Source of the DNA: Pararhizobium sp. IMCC21322
GTDB lineage: Bacteria > Pseudomonadota > Alphaproteobacteria > Rhizobiales > GCA-2746425
Direction of reading: 5' to 3'
Length of the DNA stretch: 64,000 nt
Assembly: GCF_030758295.1 (NCBI RefSeq)
Contig: NZ_CP132335.1
Location: forward strand, 2,642,412 to 2,706,411
The translations under genes and the position numbers were made by a program. Positions 7,722 to 16,508 of the stretch are shown here, piece after piece. How positions within the stretch are numbered: position 1 is the first letter of the stretch; the number at the start of each line of letters is the position of its first letter. The notes beneath the pieces were generated by a model, which saw only the letters and a program-made list of their open reading frames with translations, was not told where the DNA came from and searched no databases.

Positions 7722-10100
7722 TCAAACAGTTTGCGCTCCGGTGCCGTAATACTGATTATATTCCTTGAGAAATTTTTCAGACGTGCCGTCGGTGCTGTAT
7801 TTGGGCAGGGATTTGAGGTCGACCTTATTGAGGATCACACCCAACAGCTTGTCCGAAATCGCAGCCTCGGCATTCAGCTGTGACGCAACCAACAGGCGAG
7901 GGGTCTTTCCCCACTCGGTAACCATGATGTAAGCGTCGACTATCTGCGACACGGCTTTGGCATCAACCACAGGTCCTATCGGCGGCAGATCGAGAATGAT
8001 GTAGTCAAACGTCTCTTTGGCTTCAGCAACAAATTGCTGCATCCCCTCCGAGGAGAGCAATTCGCTCGTATGTGAAAATTGTCCGCTTAGATTGTTGCCC
8101 ACAAAACATAAGTTGGTGCCCTCAATGATCTTTGCGACATCCCGCCAGGTTTTGTTTTCAATCACCGCTTTCAACAATCCATCGGTGGGTTCCGACAACA
8201 TGGCCCGGCTAAGGCCGGGATTGCGGATATCTCCATCAATGATGAGAACTCTGGAATCATTGGAGGCCAGAAGGGCCGCGAAGTTTGCCGCAATTGTCGA
8301 CTTTCCCTCACCGGGCAGGATCGACACAAAACCGATCACTTTGTGCTGTTTCGCCTGCAACACCACATCGGCTGCAATGCGGGCATTGCGCAAGGTTTCT
8401 GTGAACATGGATGTCGGATTTGCAAGAGCGGCCAGCATCCTGGATTTCTCAAGTCTGGTGGTTGGCGTAACACGAAGGTCCGCGAGTTCCGCTTTCATAT
8501 TTCTCCGGCCATGATCTTTGGCAAGACTGGCAGTTTTGCCGTCGATTTTTGGTGCATAGCCTAGAAATTTGAGCTTCAGGACATCTCTCACTTCGCTGCC
8601 TGTGCGGAAGAAGCGTTCATTGTACTCGCGGAAAATACCAATCATGCCGCCAATCAATCCCCCAAGCACAATCATCAGGCCCAAAGTCGGTATGGTTCTG
8701 GGGCTGCTCTTGGCGCGTGGTACCGTAGCCTCGGAAATAATTCTGACCGCTGATACTGGGAAAGACTGTTGCTGCGACACCTCTTCATAACGGGACAAAA
8801 ACGTTTGATAGAGGCTGTTTACCGCTTCTGATCTTTGCTCCAATCCACGCAGGGCAATTTGCGCCTGAGACGCCTCACTGTTTCGGCCAGTGGCCAAAGA
8901 TACGCTTTCCTCAAGCGCATCTTCTCTAGCTTTGGAAATTTCAAATTCGCTCCTGAGGCTGGCTGACAGATTGTTGAGTTCAGTTGTTATCTGCCGGACA
9001 ATCTCTCTCTGCTCAGCTTGCAGCAATACGGCCTGTGGATGGTCCTCACCGAAATTCAACCGGATTTCCTGTTCCCGCTGATCAATGGCATCCAGTCTGG
9101 TTTTCAATTCGACCAGAGCGGCATTGCCATATTCCTCTGAAGAAATCAGAGAAAAACTGGAAAGCCCTTGCGTGTCTGTATCAAGCACCTGTCTGAACTG
9201 TTGGAACCGTGCTTCGGCTCTGGCAGTCTCGGCTCTGGCCAAAGCTAGTTGTGAGTTCAGTTCAGACAATTGTTGTTCGGTTATCAGCAGTCCGCGTGTG
9301 GATGAAAGGCCATTGCGGGACCGAAAATCTTCCGTCTGCTGCGAGGCCAACTGGGAGCTTACCTGAAGTTCCTGGAGTCGGGTTTGCATCCACTCGGTTG
9401 CTTGCTGTGTCGCGTCAAAATTGGCCTCAAGTTGATCGGCTATATAGGCCTCAGCGTAAGCATTTGTAATCTCGGCGGCCAATTGGCTGTCATGGGACCT
9501 GAAGGCAATTGAAATTACATAACTTCTCCCGGCGCGCTCAACCCTGACATTACTCTGGAGAATGGCTCGGACGTATTCTTTCAGGGCAGCATTCCTTGCC
9601 ACCGCAAGTTCAGCATCACTTGCGTCGGAACTGTTCTCACCGGACGTTGACGTGCCCGGGAGCAGTGAGCGGATAGAGCCTCTAATTGTGCCAATTATCT
9701 GCCCGAGCATTGAAGATGGCGGGCTCAGGAACACCTGATTTTCTTGCAGATTGAGAGCCCGGCCAACAGCGTCAGCAATTCGAGCGGAACGGATTACCTC
9801 GATTTCGCTCAGCAGGGCCGCATCATTTCTGACACGTTGAGGTGCTGGAGACGCTTCTTCAACGATTTGACTCAAGCGATCATCAATCAGAACTTTTGCG
9901 ACTGCGGTATATTGGGGCGGCGTTGTTGCCAAAATCGCCAGCCCCAATACGAACCACACGATCACAAAGCCTGTCACGAGCAAAAACTGCCGTCTGGCCA
10001 TCGCAATCAAACGATTCAGGTCAATGAACTCGCTTTGTTTTTCGTCGGAAAACGGCTGATGTTCAGCAAGGTTTCTGATCGGGTATTCAAAAGTGTTCAT
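7722..10100 (-). CDS. exoP: ExoP-like EPS chain-length regulator / BY-kinase
   Basis: This 792-residue inner-membrane polysaccharide co-polymerase is fused to a bacterial tyrosine kinase. TM1 is at about residues 38-60 (FLLVTGFVIVWFVLGLAILA). A long periplasmic coiled-coil region rich in Glu, Gln, Ala and Leu follows, then TM2 near 465-487. The cytoplasmic kinase has Walker A GEGKST at about 597, Walker A' LIIDGDIRNP and Walker B YIILDLPP near 703. The C-terminal end carries a tyrosine cluster (KEYNQYYGTG), the usual autophosphorylation site. It heads the exoP-N-O-M-A-L-K order known from Sinorhizobium succinoglycan. Because the operon reads from exoK towards exoP, exoP is the last gene transcribed. 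It controls polymer length together with ExoQ, ExoT and ExoF. Confidence 0.92.
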   Translation of the reverse strand: MNTFEYPIRNLAEHQPFSDEKQSEFIDLNRLIAMARRQFLLVTGFVIVWFVLGLAILATTPPQYTAVAKVLIDDRLSQIVEEASPAPQRVRNDAALLSEIEVIRSARIADAVGRALNLQENQVFLSPPSSMLGQIIGTIRGSIRSLLPGTSTSGENSSDASDAELAVARNAALKEYVRAILQSNVRVERAGRSYVISIAFRSHDSQLAAEITNAYAEAYIADQLEANFDATQQATEWMQTRLQELQVSSQLASQQTEDFRSRNGLSSTRGLLITEQQLSELNSQLALARAETARAEARFQQFRQVLDTDTQGLSSFSLISSEEYGNAALVELKTRLDAIDQREQEIRLNFGEDHPQAVLLQAEQREIVRQITTELNNLSASLRSEFEISKAREDALEESVSLATGRNSEASQAQIALRGLEQRSEAVNSLYQTFLSRYEEVSQQQSFPVSAVRIISEATVPRAKSSPRTIPTLGLMIVLGGLIGGMIGIFREYNERFFRTGSEVRDVLKLKFLGYAPKIDGKTASLAKDHGRRNMKAELADLRVTPTTRLEKSRMLAALANPTSMFTETLRNARIAADVVLQAKQHKVIGFVSILPGEGKSTIAANFAALLASNDSRVLIIDGDIRNPGLSRAMLSEPTDGLLKAVIENKTWRDVAKIIEGTNLCFVGNNLSGQFSHTSELLSSEGMQQFVAEAKETFDYIILDLPPIGPVVDAKAVSQIVDAYIMVTEWGKTPRLLVASQLNAEAAISDKLLGVILNKVDLKSLPKYSTDGTSEKFLKEYNQYYGTGAQTV

Positions 10101-10130
10101 GATGATCGTTTCTGGTTCAGACGGCCGAAA

Positions 10131-11024
10131 TTATCGAAGGCCAGTGTATTCTGACATTTTGCTGATTTTGGATTTTGAAGCGCTGGCGTAGTCGGCGCGC
10201 TTCAACGCGAAGGCCACATTGGCCTCAACGAAGCCTTCTCGTCGTCCGCAATCGAACATTCGGCCAGTGAAGGGCTGAGCATAGAAATTGTCTGTCTTCA
10301 TCAGACTCAGCATCGCATCGGTGAGTTGTATTTCACCGCCAGCACCTTGCTTCTGCGTTTCAAGTATCTCAAATATTTCGGGTTGAAGGATGTAACGGCC
10401 ATTGATGAAATAGTTGGACAGGGCATCTTCGGGCTTTGGTTTTTCAACCATTCCGTTGATCGAGAACCCTTTGCCAAATGTCGTGCCGGGCGAGACAATA
10501 CCGTAGCTGCCGGTTTCACTGGGATGACATTCTTCGACAGAAATCACATTCTCACCGGTCTGATTGTACAGCTCGATGGCCTCTGCCATGCAGCCGGTAT
10601 CACCGAAGGAGACCATATCTGGAAGCATGATTGCGAAAGGTTCGTGACCGATCAGGTTGCGTGCACACCAAATGGCGTGGCCAAGCCCCTTTGGTGATTG
10701 CTGGCGTGTGAAACTCACCATACCGGCATCTGGCAGAATGTCATCGAGCATGGCAAGGCTGTCTGCTTTTTGGCCGTTCTGCAGTGAAGAGTAGAGTTCA
10801 GGTGCCTGATCAAAGTAGTCCTCAATGGCCGATTTATTTCGCCCGGTAACAAAGACAATATGTTCGATCCCGGCCTCAATGGCCTCGTCAATGCAATACT
10901 GAATGACAGGCCTGTCGACGATCGTCAGCATCTCCTTCGGGATGGATTTTGTTGCCGGAAGCATCCGGGTTCCAAGTCCAGCAACTGGAACAACTACTTT
11001 TCGTACTTTCTGCATCTTGTCCAT
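10131..11024 (-). CDS. exoN: ExoN/GalU-like UTP-glucose-1-phosphate uridylyltransferase
   Basis: This 297-residue nucleotidyltransferase makes UDP-glucose, the sugar donor for the EPS glycosyltransferases encoded upstream. The N-terminal nucleotide-binding signature is [20 protein letters not shown], followed by [19 protein letters not shown], typical of GalU/ExoN. The Asp-containing IMLPDMVSF and [11 protein letters not shown] segments are also present. The start follows GAGGAAAT. It is named ExoN because of its position between exoP and exoO, as in S. meliloti. A separate housekeeping galU may exist elsewhere. Confidence 0.9.
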   Translation of the reverse strand: MDKMQKVRKVVVPVAGLGTRMLPATKSIPKEMLTIVDRPVIQYCIDEAIEAGIEHIVFVTGRNKSAIEDYFDQAPELYSSLQNGQKADSLAMLDDILPDAGMVSFTRQQSPKGLGHAIWCARNLIGHEPFAIMLPDMVSFGDTGCMAEAIELYNQTGENVISVEECHPSETGSYGIVSPGTTFGKGFSINGMVEKPKPEDALSNYFINGRYILQPEIFEILETQKQGAGGEIQLTDAMLSLMKTDNFYAQPFTGRMFDCGRREGFVEANVAFALKRADYASASKSKISKMSEYTGLR

Positions 11025-11059
11025 ATTTCCTCAAAAGTTACGGTTCAGATTCATGTGAT

Positions 11060-11992
11060 TCAGTTTGCCACCCAGCGCTGCCATCGCGCTGCAATTGGCA
11101 TGCGCAAATGCCGTGCAGCCATAGGGTCGCTCAACACGGCTCTCAACGCCTTGACGGGAGAGCGTGACTTAAGGTGCTCAATCAACTCCAAAAAGCTGAT
11201 AGCCTCGTCTATGCTTTTGGAGCGCTTCTTGAGGGCGTGCATTTCAGCACCATTCAAGACAGCCTGTTGCTGGAACACTGTGTCGGCTGTTTTCATGTCA
11301 TGCAGGTGATGAAGTTTCAGAACCCGTGAAATGGACCCGTCTCGAACATGGTAGTTATAACCGGCGATTGGATGAACGCTGCATTTGACACCCATGGAAA
11401 GGGCCGTCGCTGCAAACAGATAATCTTCGCCAATGCGCAGCATTTCATCATAAGACAGAGAATGATCGACGATGAAATCGCGTCGGATAACCGGCTTCAG
11501 ATAACCCAGATTGAATGTGCTGGCGAAGAGAGTGTTGCCCAGAATGTAATCTGCCAAACTGATGCTGCTTAATTGCGCCCAATTTTCCGGAGGAAACATG
11601 CGGGAGATGCTGCGATCATCGCCGTGATTGATGTTCAGATTATCCACCACAATCTGCGCGCCATTCGTGCTGGCAAGGCCGATCATGTTGTAAAGGCGGT
11701 CGCTTGCCAAAGTGTCATCTGAGTCCAGCATTGCCAGCCATGTGCCAGTCGCGTTTTTAATGGCTGTGTTTCGTGCAGCGCCCGGTCCGCGGTTTTCAGT
11801 ATGCTGGAAGAGTTTGACGGTGTGATCCGGGAAACTGTTCGCGATGGCTGCTGAATTGTCCTGCGAACAATCATCGACAACAATCACTTCCACGGAAACG
11901 CCAGTCTGCCGCGTCGCGCTTTTTATAGCGGCGCCCAGGCTTTCTGCTGAATTGAAGCTGGGAATTATAACCGAGACATCAGGTGGGCTCAT
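11060..11992 (-). CDS. exoO: ExoO-like family 2 glycosyltransferase
   Basis: This 310-residue GT-A glycosyltransferase begins DVSVIIPSFNSAESLGAAIK with VIVVDDCSQD. It has the DxD-type metal/nucleotide motif LDSDDTL at about residue 90 and the acceptor-side GEDYLFAATAL near 190. In succinoglycan synthesis ExoO adds a glucose to the growing lipid-linked octasaccharide at the cytoplasmic face of the membrane. Its 3' position relative to exoM, with a 14-base region shared near their ends, matches the S. meliloti order. The GT domain of the 16509-18740 fusion protein is clearly a paralogue of this one (shared xLGxLKPVxxRxF and GEDY blocks). Confidence 0.85.
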   Translation of the reverse strand: MSPPDVSVIIPSFNSAESLGAAIKSATRQTGVSVEVIVVDDCSQDNSAAIANSFPDHTVKLFQHTENRGPGAARNTAIKNATGTWLAMLDSDDTLASDRLYNMIGLASTNGAQIVVDNLNINHGDDRSISRMFPPENWAQLSSISLADYILGNTLFASTFNLGYLKPVIRRDFIVDHSLSYDEMLRIGEDYLFAATALSMGVKCSVHPIAGYNYHVRDGSISRVLKLHHLHDMKTADTVFQQQAVLNGAEMHALKKRSKSIDEAISFLELIEHLKSRSPVKALRAVLSDPMAARHLRMPIAARWQRWVAN

Positions 11993-12929
11993 TGCTGACC
12001 CCTGTGCGCGCGGGCATGCCGTATTGCTCTAACTCATTGAAACCAAGTATGCCGCTGATCGTTCCAATATGCAGACCACCGCGCAAAAGCGCTGTGTTTC
12101 GCCGTGTGCGACTGGTGATGTGCAGGCAACTGCAAAAAGCGCTATAGATGACTTTTGAAAGCGCACGGGCGGTTTCGAACATCTTTGCGGCTGCACCAAG
12201 GGGTTCTGCAAGGAGTTTGCCGTGGGTTTGACCCGCGCGAAACCGTCTCCTCATCAGCCAGTCGAATGTGGCGCGCTTTTCAGGGACGGTTTCGGTGACG
12301 ACTGCGTCTTCGCTATAGGAAAACTGGCCACCGCTCTCGAACATTTTTTTGAAGAATTCAGTGTCCTCGCCGCCGGTTTGACCACGCAACAGGTTGAACC
12401 GCCTTCCCGAAAGACTGGGTGCGGTCATATTCATCAAAACATTGCAGGTATAGCCTGTCCTGATCTGTCCCTTGACCCAAACAGGGTAGGTGGAATGAAA
12501 ATCGCCAACTCTGAGCCATTTCGGCGCAGCATCCAGATAGCTGGCAATGACCGGTCCTAAAACCACGTCAGCGCCGGAATTCCGCATTTCCTCTGTCAGA
12601 CTTTTCAACCAGTTTTCCGTCACGATCTCATCATCATCGACAAAGGCGATAAGCCTGGCTGAGCTGGCTTCCAGACATTTGTTTCTGGCAATGGAAATAT
12701 TGCCCGCAGGACCGTGCAGATAGGTAATCGGGTGTTTGGATCTAGTTGCGAAATCATCAACCAGCGCTTTTGCGGTAGGCTTCCAATCATTGTCGACAAC
12801 AATGATCCGAACCTCATGGCCCTCTATCATCTCCAATCTGTTGAGAGATTCCAGAGTGTGAATGAGTTCAGTGCGTTGAAACGTGCACACACAAATATCG
12901 ATTGAAATTGGTTCGCTCGGATGCCTCAT
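11979..12929 (-). CDS. exoM: ExoM-like family 2 glycosyltransferase
   Basis: This 316-residue GT2 enzyme begins ISIDICVCTFQRTELIHTLE and carries IIVVDND, GNISIARNKCLE and the catalytic-type FVDDDE motif at about residue 95. The first residues and the NISIARN block are characteristic of ExoM, a glucosyltransferase acting in the middle of octasaccharide assembly. I chose ATG 12929, four bases after the exoA stop. An upstream ATG at 12962 would overlap exoA by 29 bases and add 11 non-conserved residues. It overlaps exoO by 14 bases at its end. Confidence 0.87.
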   Translation of the reverse strand: MRHPSEPISIDICVCTFQRTELIHTLESLNRLEMIEGHEVRIIVVDNDWKPTAKALVDDFATRSKHPITYLHGPAGNISIARNKCLEASSARLIAFVDDDEIVTENWLKSLTEEMRNSGADVVLGPVIASYLDAAPKWLRVGDFHSTYPVWVKGQIRTGYTCNVLMNMTAPSLSGRRFNLLRGQTGGEDTEFFKKMFESGGQFSYSEDAVVTETVPEKRATFDWLMRRRFRAGQTHGKLLAEPLGAAAKMFETARALSKVIYSAFCSCLHITSRTRRNTALLRGGLHIGTISGILGFNELEQYGMPARTGVSNEPT

Positions 12930-12933
12930 AAGC

Positions 12934-13923
12934 TCAATCGCCCGGTTTCGTTGCGGCGACAACCATCTGTCGCCAGAATCCGATCGACCAGGCCAGATGC
13001 ATGGTCATGGCTGAGAGACCGGCCAGTGAGATTGACCAATCGCGGTGTTGATACGCCAGATAAAACCCGTAAGAGAGACAGACAGCCATCCATACCATGA
13101 GCGGGATAATGGCGGCCCAATGAAAGACCGCCAAGGTCGACAGCAGGACGATTGGCAGAATGGTAACCGGAAGCATTTGCCTGGCTTTGGGAACCACACA
13201 GTGTTTGATCAGGTTCTGGGCCCTGCCGAACCCATAATTCTGATATTGCCGGAACAGGCTGGTTACTGTCTGACGCGGGTAATATGTGCATCTGGTTTTG
13301 CTGGTGAGCCAAATCCGGTATCCGGCAGCGGACAAGCGGTAGTCCAGTTCGGCATCTTCATTGGCCTTAAAGGCGACATCGTAGCCGCCAACATCACAAA
13401 ATGCCGAAATGGTCATCAGGGCATGATGACCATGATCAACCCATTGACCTGACACGATTGATCGGTGTTTGGCACCGCCATTGCCAAGTTTTGAATTTTG
13501 CGCCGCAGCGTTGGATTTCTGAAAAGTCCTGAGCCCGACAGTATCCATTGAAACGGCAACGGAATCAGCATTGGTTGCTTTGGCTTCCTGAATCAATTGC
13601 GCGCAATAATCATCCGGGTATTCGCAGTGTGCGTCGATCCGAATGAGATAATCCGCCTCGTCACCAAACTCGCTGACACACAGATTCACGGCCCAGCTTT
13701 GGATCTTGTAAGGGTTGTCAAACAGGACAATGTTTGGATGTTCGGAACTGAATTTCTCGACAATTTTTCTTGTTCTGTCCTGGCTGCCGCCATCGGCGAC
13801 AATGATCTTGAATTTTTCAGGGTCGGTTTTGACTGCCAGCTGAGCCAGCAGGGAACCAATGTGAGCCTCTTCATTCAGACAGGGAATGATGATCAGGGCG
13901 GTGTATCGATTTGAACTCGCCAT
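12934..13923 (-). CDS. exoA: ExoA-like succinoglycan beta-1,3-glucosyltransferase
   Basis: This 329-residue membrane-associated GT2 enzyme has ALIIIPCLNEEAHIGSLLAQ, VADGGSQDRT, the IRIDAHCEYP motif (DxD-type, near residue 95) and NEDAELDYRLSAAGYRIW. The C-terminus is hydrophobic, with two to four membrane segments from about residue 240. ExoA adds the first glucose to the galactose-pyrophosphoryl-undecaprenol made by ExoY. The start is one base after the exoL stop (TAGTATG). Sequence and neighbours agree, so the name is well supported. Confidence 0.9.
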   Translation of the reverse strand: MASSNRYTALIIIPCLNEEAHIGSLLAQLAVKTDPEKFKIIVADGGSQDRTRKIVEKFSSEHPNIVLFDNPYKIQSWAVNLCVSEFGDEADYLIRIDAHCEYPDDYCAQLIQEAKATNADSVAVSMDTVGLRTFQKSNAAAQNSKLGNGGAKHRSIVSGQWVDHGHHALMTISAFCDVGGYDVAFKANEDAELDYRLSAAGYRIWLTSKTRCTYYPRQTVTSLFRQYQNYGFGRAQNLIKHCVVPKARQMLPVTILPIVLLSTLAVFHWAAIIPLMVWMAVCLSYGFYLAYQHRDWSISLAGLSAMTMHLAWSIGFWRQMVVAATKPGD

Positions 13924-13924
13924 A

Positions 13925-15166
13925 CTAGGTTCTCTCCAGGGAAACTGAGGCGGGAATTTCTCGGGCGCTGGACTGGCTGGTTACAACCGAGCCGGCAATT
14001 TTTGAAACCAGCGCTTCACAATCTTTCAGGTCGTAGACCCACAGTTTTTTGGGAAGCGCTGTCACCGCGTTTCGGTGCGCGTAATATTGCTCGCTGGTAA
14101 GCGTGCTCAAGACCCTCATGAGCTCAGAGACGGACAGATCCTCCATCGCAATGCCGATGAGCCTGGAGGACAGGAATTCTGCGGTTTCGGTGTTCTTTAC
14201 GGCAATCGGAACTGCTGCGAAACGACATCCCTCATACAGCCGGTTTGGCAAAAGCCACGCGGAGTTTTGGCCTGCCTCAAACAGATCGATCACCCAGGAA
14301 AAGTGAACGTCCTCATATATGGCCGATAAGTCTTCGGGGTTTTTGTAACGCCCCTCGAAAGACATGTAGGGCTGGGCTTTGACGAAGCCATGAAAATCCG
14401 GGAAGACATCCAGCGAAGGAATGCCGCGCAAGACAATTTGGAAGCGTCCCCGTTGCTCCTGCGTAAATTCCGAAAGCACTTCCAAAGAGCGTTTACATCT
14501 GAGCGCTCCAAACCACCCGATTTTCCAGGGGGAGTGCGCGCGCGCGCCTGCATCATCTCCATCTGTTGCAGAACTATTGACCAGTTCAAGGTGCTTGTTT
14601 TCAACGATTTCTATTGGCTGAGTGATGTCGGCGAGGGGCCTGAAATAGTTCCGCACAAACGCCGGTGAACTCGTGATGATGATCGAGACATGTCTGAGCA
14701 GCCGCTTTTCCAGCCCTCTTAAGGCGCTGCCAGTCCGGTCCTTGCGCAACATCAGACGATGGATATCAAGGCACTCATAGGCAATCTTGATCTCCGGCGA
14801 ACCAAAAAATGACTTCAGCCGAACAGCGACCACCAGCATCTCAAGGTTTCTAGCAATGATCACCTCAGGTTTCGCCAGATGCCCAAACTTGCTGCGGATG
14901 GACAATGTGGATCTCGCAACGGCAACAGCGCGCTGCATGAAATTGCCATTCTCGGTCTGCCCGAGCTCAATGGGGGCAACATCTTCGATAAGTGCCGCAG
15001 GTTCCTGTGATCTCCTGAACCCGGCTATTGCAACGTCTGCACCGCCAGCCTGGAACATCATGAGGCGTCTGCGAACAGCCGGGTCAGCAAGGTCGTGCAC
15101 AAGATACAGAAAGTGGGGCGGCGCCCTACCAGTCCTGTCGGGTTCGCCGAGGTCCTGCGGGCGCAT
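13925..15166 (-). CDS. exoL: ExoL-like succinoglycan glycosyltransferase
   Basis: This 413-residue protein begins MRPQDLGEPDRTGRAPPHFL and contains FLYLVHDLADPAVRRRLMMF, VIIARNLEMLVVA and IAYECLDIHRLML, all typical of the ExoL group with a GT-B-like arrangement. ExoL adds the second glucose to the lipid carrier. ATG 15166 sits one base after the exoK stop (TGATATG). An in-frame ATG at 15253 would lie inside exoK and is less likely. Its position between exoA and exoK is exactly as in S. meliloti. Confidence 0.88.
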   Translation of the reverse strand: MRPQDLGEPDRTGRAPPHFLYLVHDLADPAVRRRLMMFQAGGADVAIAGFRRSQEPAALIEDVAPIELGQTENGNFMQRAVAVARSTLSIRSKFGHLAKPEVIIARNLEMLVVAVRLKSFFGSPEIKIAYECLDIHRLMLRKDRTGSALRGLEKRLLRHVSIIITSSPAFVRNYFRPLADITQPIEIVENKHLELVNSSATDGDDAGARAHSPWKIGWFGALRCKRSLEVLSEFTQEQRGRFQIVLRGIPSLDVFPDFHGFVKAQPYMSFEGRYKNPEDLSAIYEDVHFSWVIDLFEAGQNSAWLLPNRLYEGCRFAAVPIAVKNTETAEFLSSRLIGIAMEDLSVSELMRVLSTLTSEQYYAHRNAVTALPKKLWVYDLKDCEALVSKIAGSVVTSQSSAREIPASVSLERT

Positions 15167-15167
15167 A

Positions 15168-16436
15168 TCAGTTTCCCGCTGGTTCAAAGTTGCAGGCGAC
15201 GGATCCGTCGAACTGACAAGGTTCATCAAAGCCGGTGAAAGCGACCCGATCAACGAACATCAAAACCGGCTCATCCGGCGCTGAGAAGGGCCCCATCCAA
15301 TCGACAAATGTGTCTGATCCCCACAGGCTGAAATAAATCTTCTGAAGATTGCTCGGCAGCACATCTGTGTCACTGGTCTGGTGAACCAGATTGCCGTTGA
15401 CATACCAATGCATCTGCCCTGGTTCCCAGACAAATGCGTAATTATTGAAGCCACTGTCCGACGTGTCTTCAAGGGGGATGAAGGCTTCATTGCCACCACT
15501 GCCACCCACATAATAGTTGAGTTGAACTTTGCTTGTGTCCTTCAGGAGGAATTCAAAATCGATCTCATCGTGGGGTTTTTTATGCACTGGTCCGATATAG
15601 GTGAAAAATGCAGCATTGAGGCCAGAGCCACTGCCGGTTTTTATCCGAGCTTCATAGACGCCGTATCCAAACCGTGCGTAGGTCTGCACCTCGCCACATG
15701 CATAGTTTCGATCAGCGGTCGTCTGCTGTTTGAATTGCAGCACAAGCATGTCATCTGAAATGCCGGTTGCGCCCTTTGACCAGGTGCAGTTTTGGTGGTC
15801 GCCATTGGCCCATCCGTCAGAGATGTACCAGCGGATTGAATCCAGAGAGTTGAAGTTATCGACAAATGATACGCCGCTGTCCAAATCGTCCGCGTAGGAT
15901 GGTTCAGACGAAAGTGTTGTCAGAGCAGTTGCGGTGACTGACGCAATCAAAAAGGCCGCCAGAACCTGCTTGACCTTCTTGTTCTCCGGAATTGGCTTTG
16001 GATTTTGGCCTGAAGCATTGGGAGCCGCAGGTGCCGGCTCGCTGACCACAGCAGCCTCACTTGAGGTGACATCAGCGACCATCTTCAGGGCCAGTTTCTC
16101 AAGCTCAACAATTCCTTTGTGCTGCTCCGCAAGCGTCAAAATCCTGGATTGACAAGCCAGCAATGTCTCTGTCAGTTCGTCCGATCGTTTGTTGGAATTT
16201 TCAGGAGCATCGCCACTATCCATTGTGTCCTGCAGGAAGGCTGCCGATGTTGCTGCGTTCCTGGAACGGGATTGCAACCCAGAAAGCTCTGTTTGAATGG
16301 CTTTGCTGCAGTTACGAATATTGTGGACCAAATGCTCAAATCTTTTGGAATCCGTTGCTGCATCCCGCGCGCTGGACCGAACATAAAATTCGTTGTGATC
16401 CGGATTGGTTCGATTTTTGATGTAATTGAAAACCAT
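15168..16436 (-). CDS. exoK: ExoK-like GH16 endo-glucanase with a long N-terminal extension
   Basis: This is a 422-residue protein. The C-terminal 240 residues form a family 16 glycoside hydrolase with the catalytic segment HDEIDFEFL near residue 288 (the two Glu act as nucleophile and acid/base), plus WYVNGNLVHQ and IYFSLWGSD. In S. meliloti ExoK cleaves nascent succinoglycan and is a short secreted protein. Here the hydrophobic segment VLAAFLIASVTATALTTLS, ending in a signal-peptidase-like SYA, sits at about 157-180. It follows about 155 polar, helical residues that look cytoplasmic. The enzyme may therefore be membrane-anchored or processed internally. No Met lies close before the hydrophobic segment (the nearest is near residue 118), so a simple wrong-start explanation is not convincing. 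Confidence 0.85.
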   Translation of the reverse strand: MVFNYIKNRTNPDHNEFYVRSSARDAATDSKRFEHLVHNIRNCSKAIQTELSGLQSRSRNAATSAAFLQDTMDSGDAPENSNKRSDELTETLLACQSRILTLAEQHKGIVELEKLALKMVADVTSSEAAVVSEPAPAAPNASGQNPKPIPENKKVKQVLAAFLIASVTATALTTLSSEPSYADDLDSGVSFVDNFNSLDSIRWYISDGWANGDHQNCTWSKGATGISDDMLVLQFKQQTTADRNYACGEVQTYARFGYGVYEARIKTGSGSGLNAAFFTYIGPVHKKPHDEIDFEFLLKDTSKVQLNYYVGGSGGNEAFIPLEDTSDSGFNNYAFVWEPGQMHWYVNGNLVHQTSDTDVLPSNLQKIYFSLWGSDTFVDWMGPFSAPDEPVLMFVDRVAFTGFDEPCQFDGSVACNFEPAGN

Positions 16437-16508
16437 CTTACGCCGCCACCTGCGCTAGCCCGTTGCACAATATCGGCATAGCTACGCCACTGGATTTGAG
16501 GGTGAACC

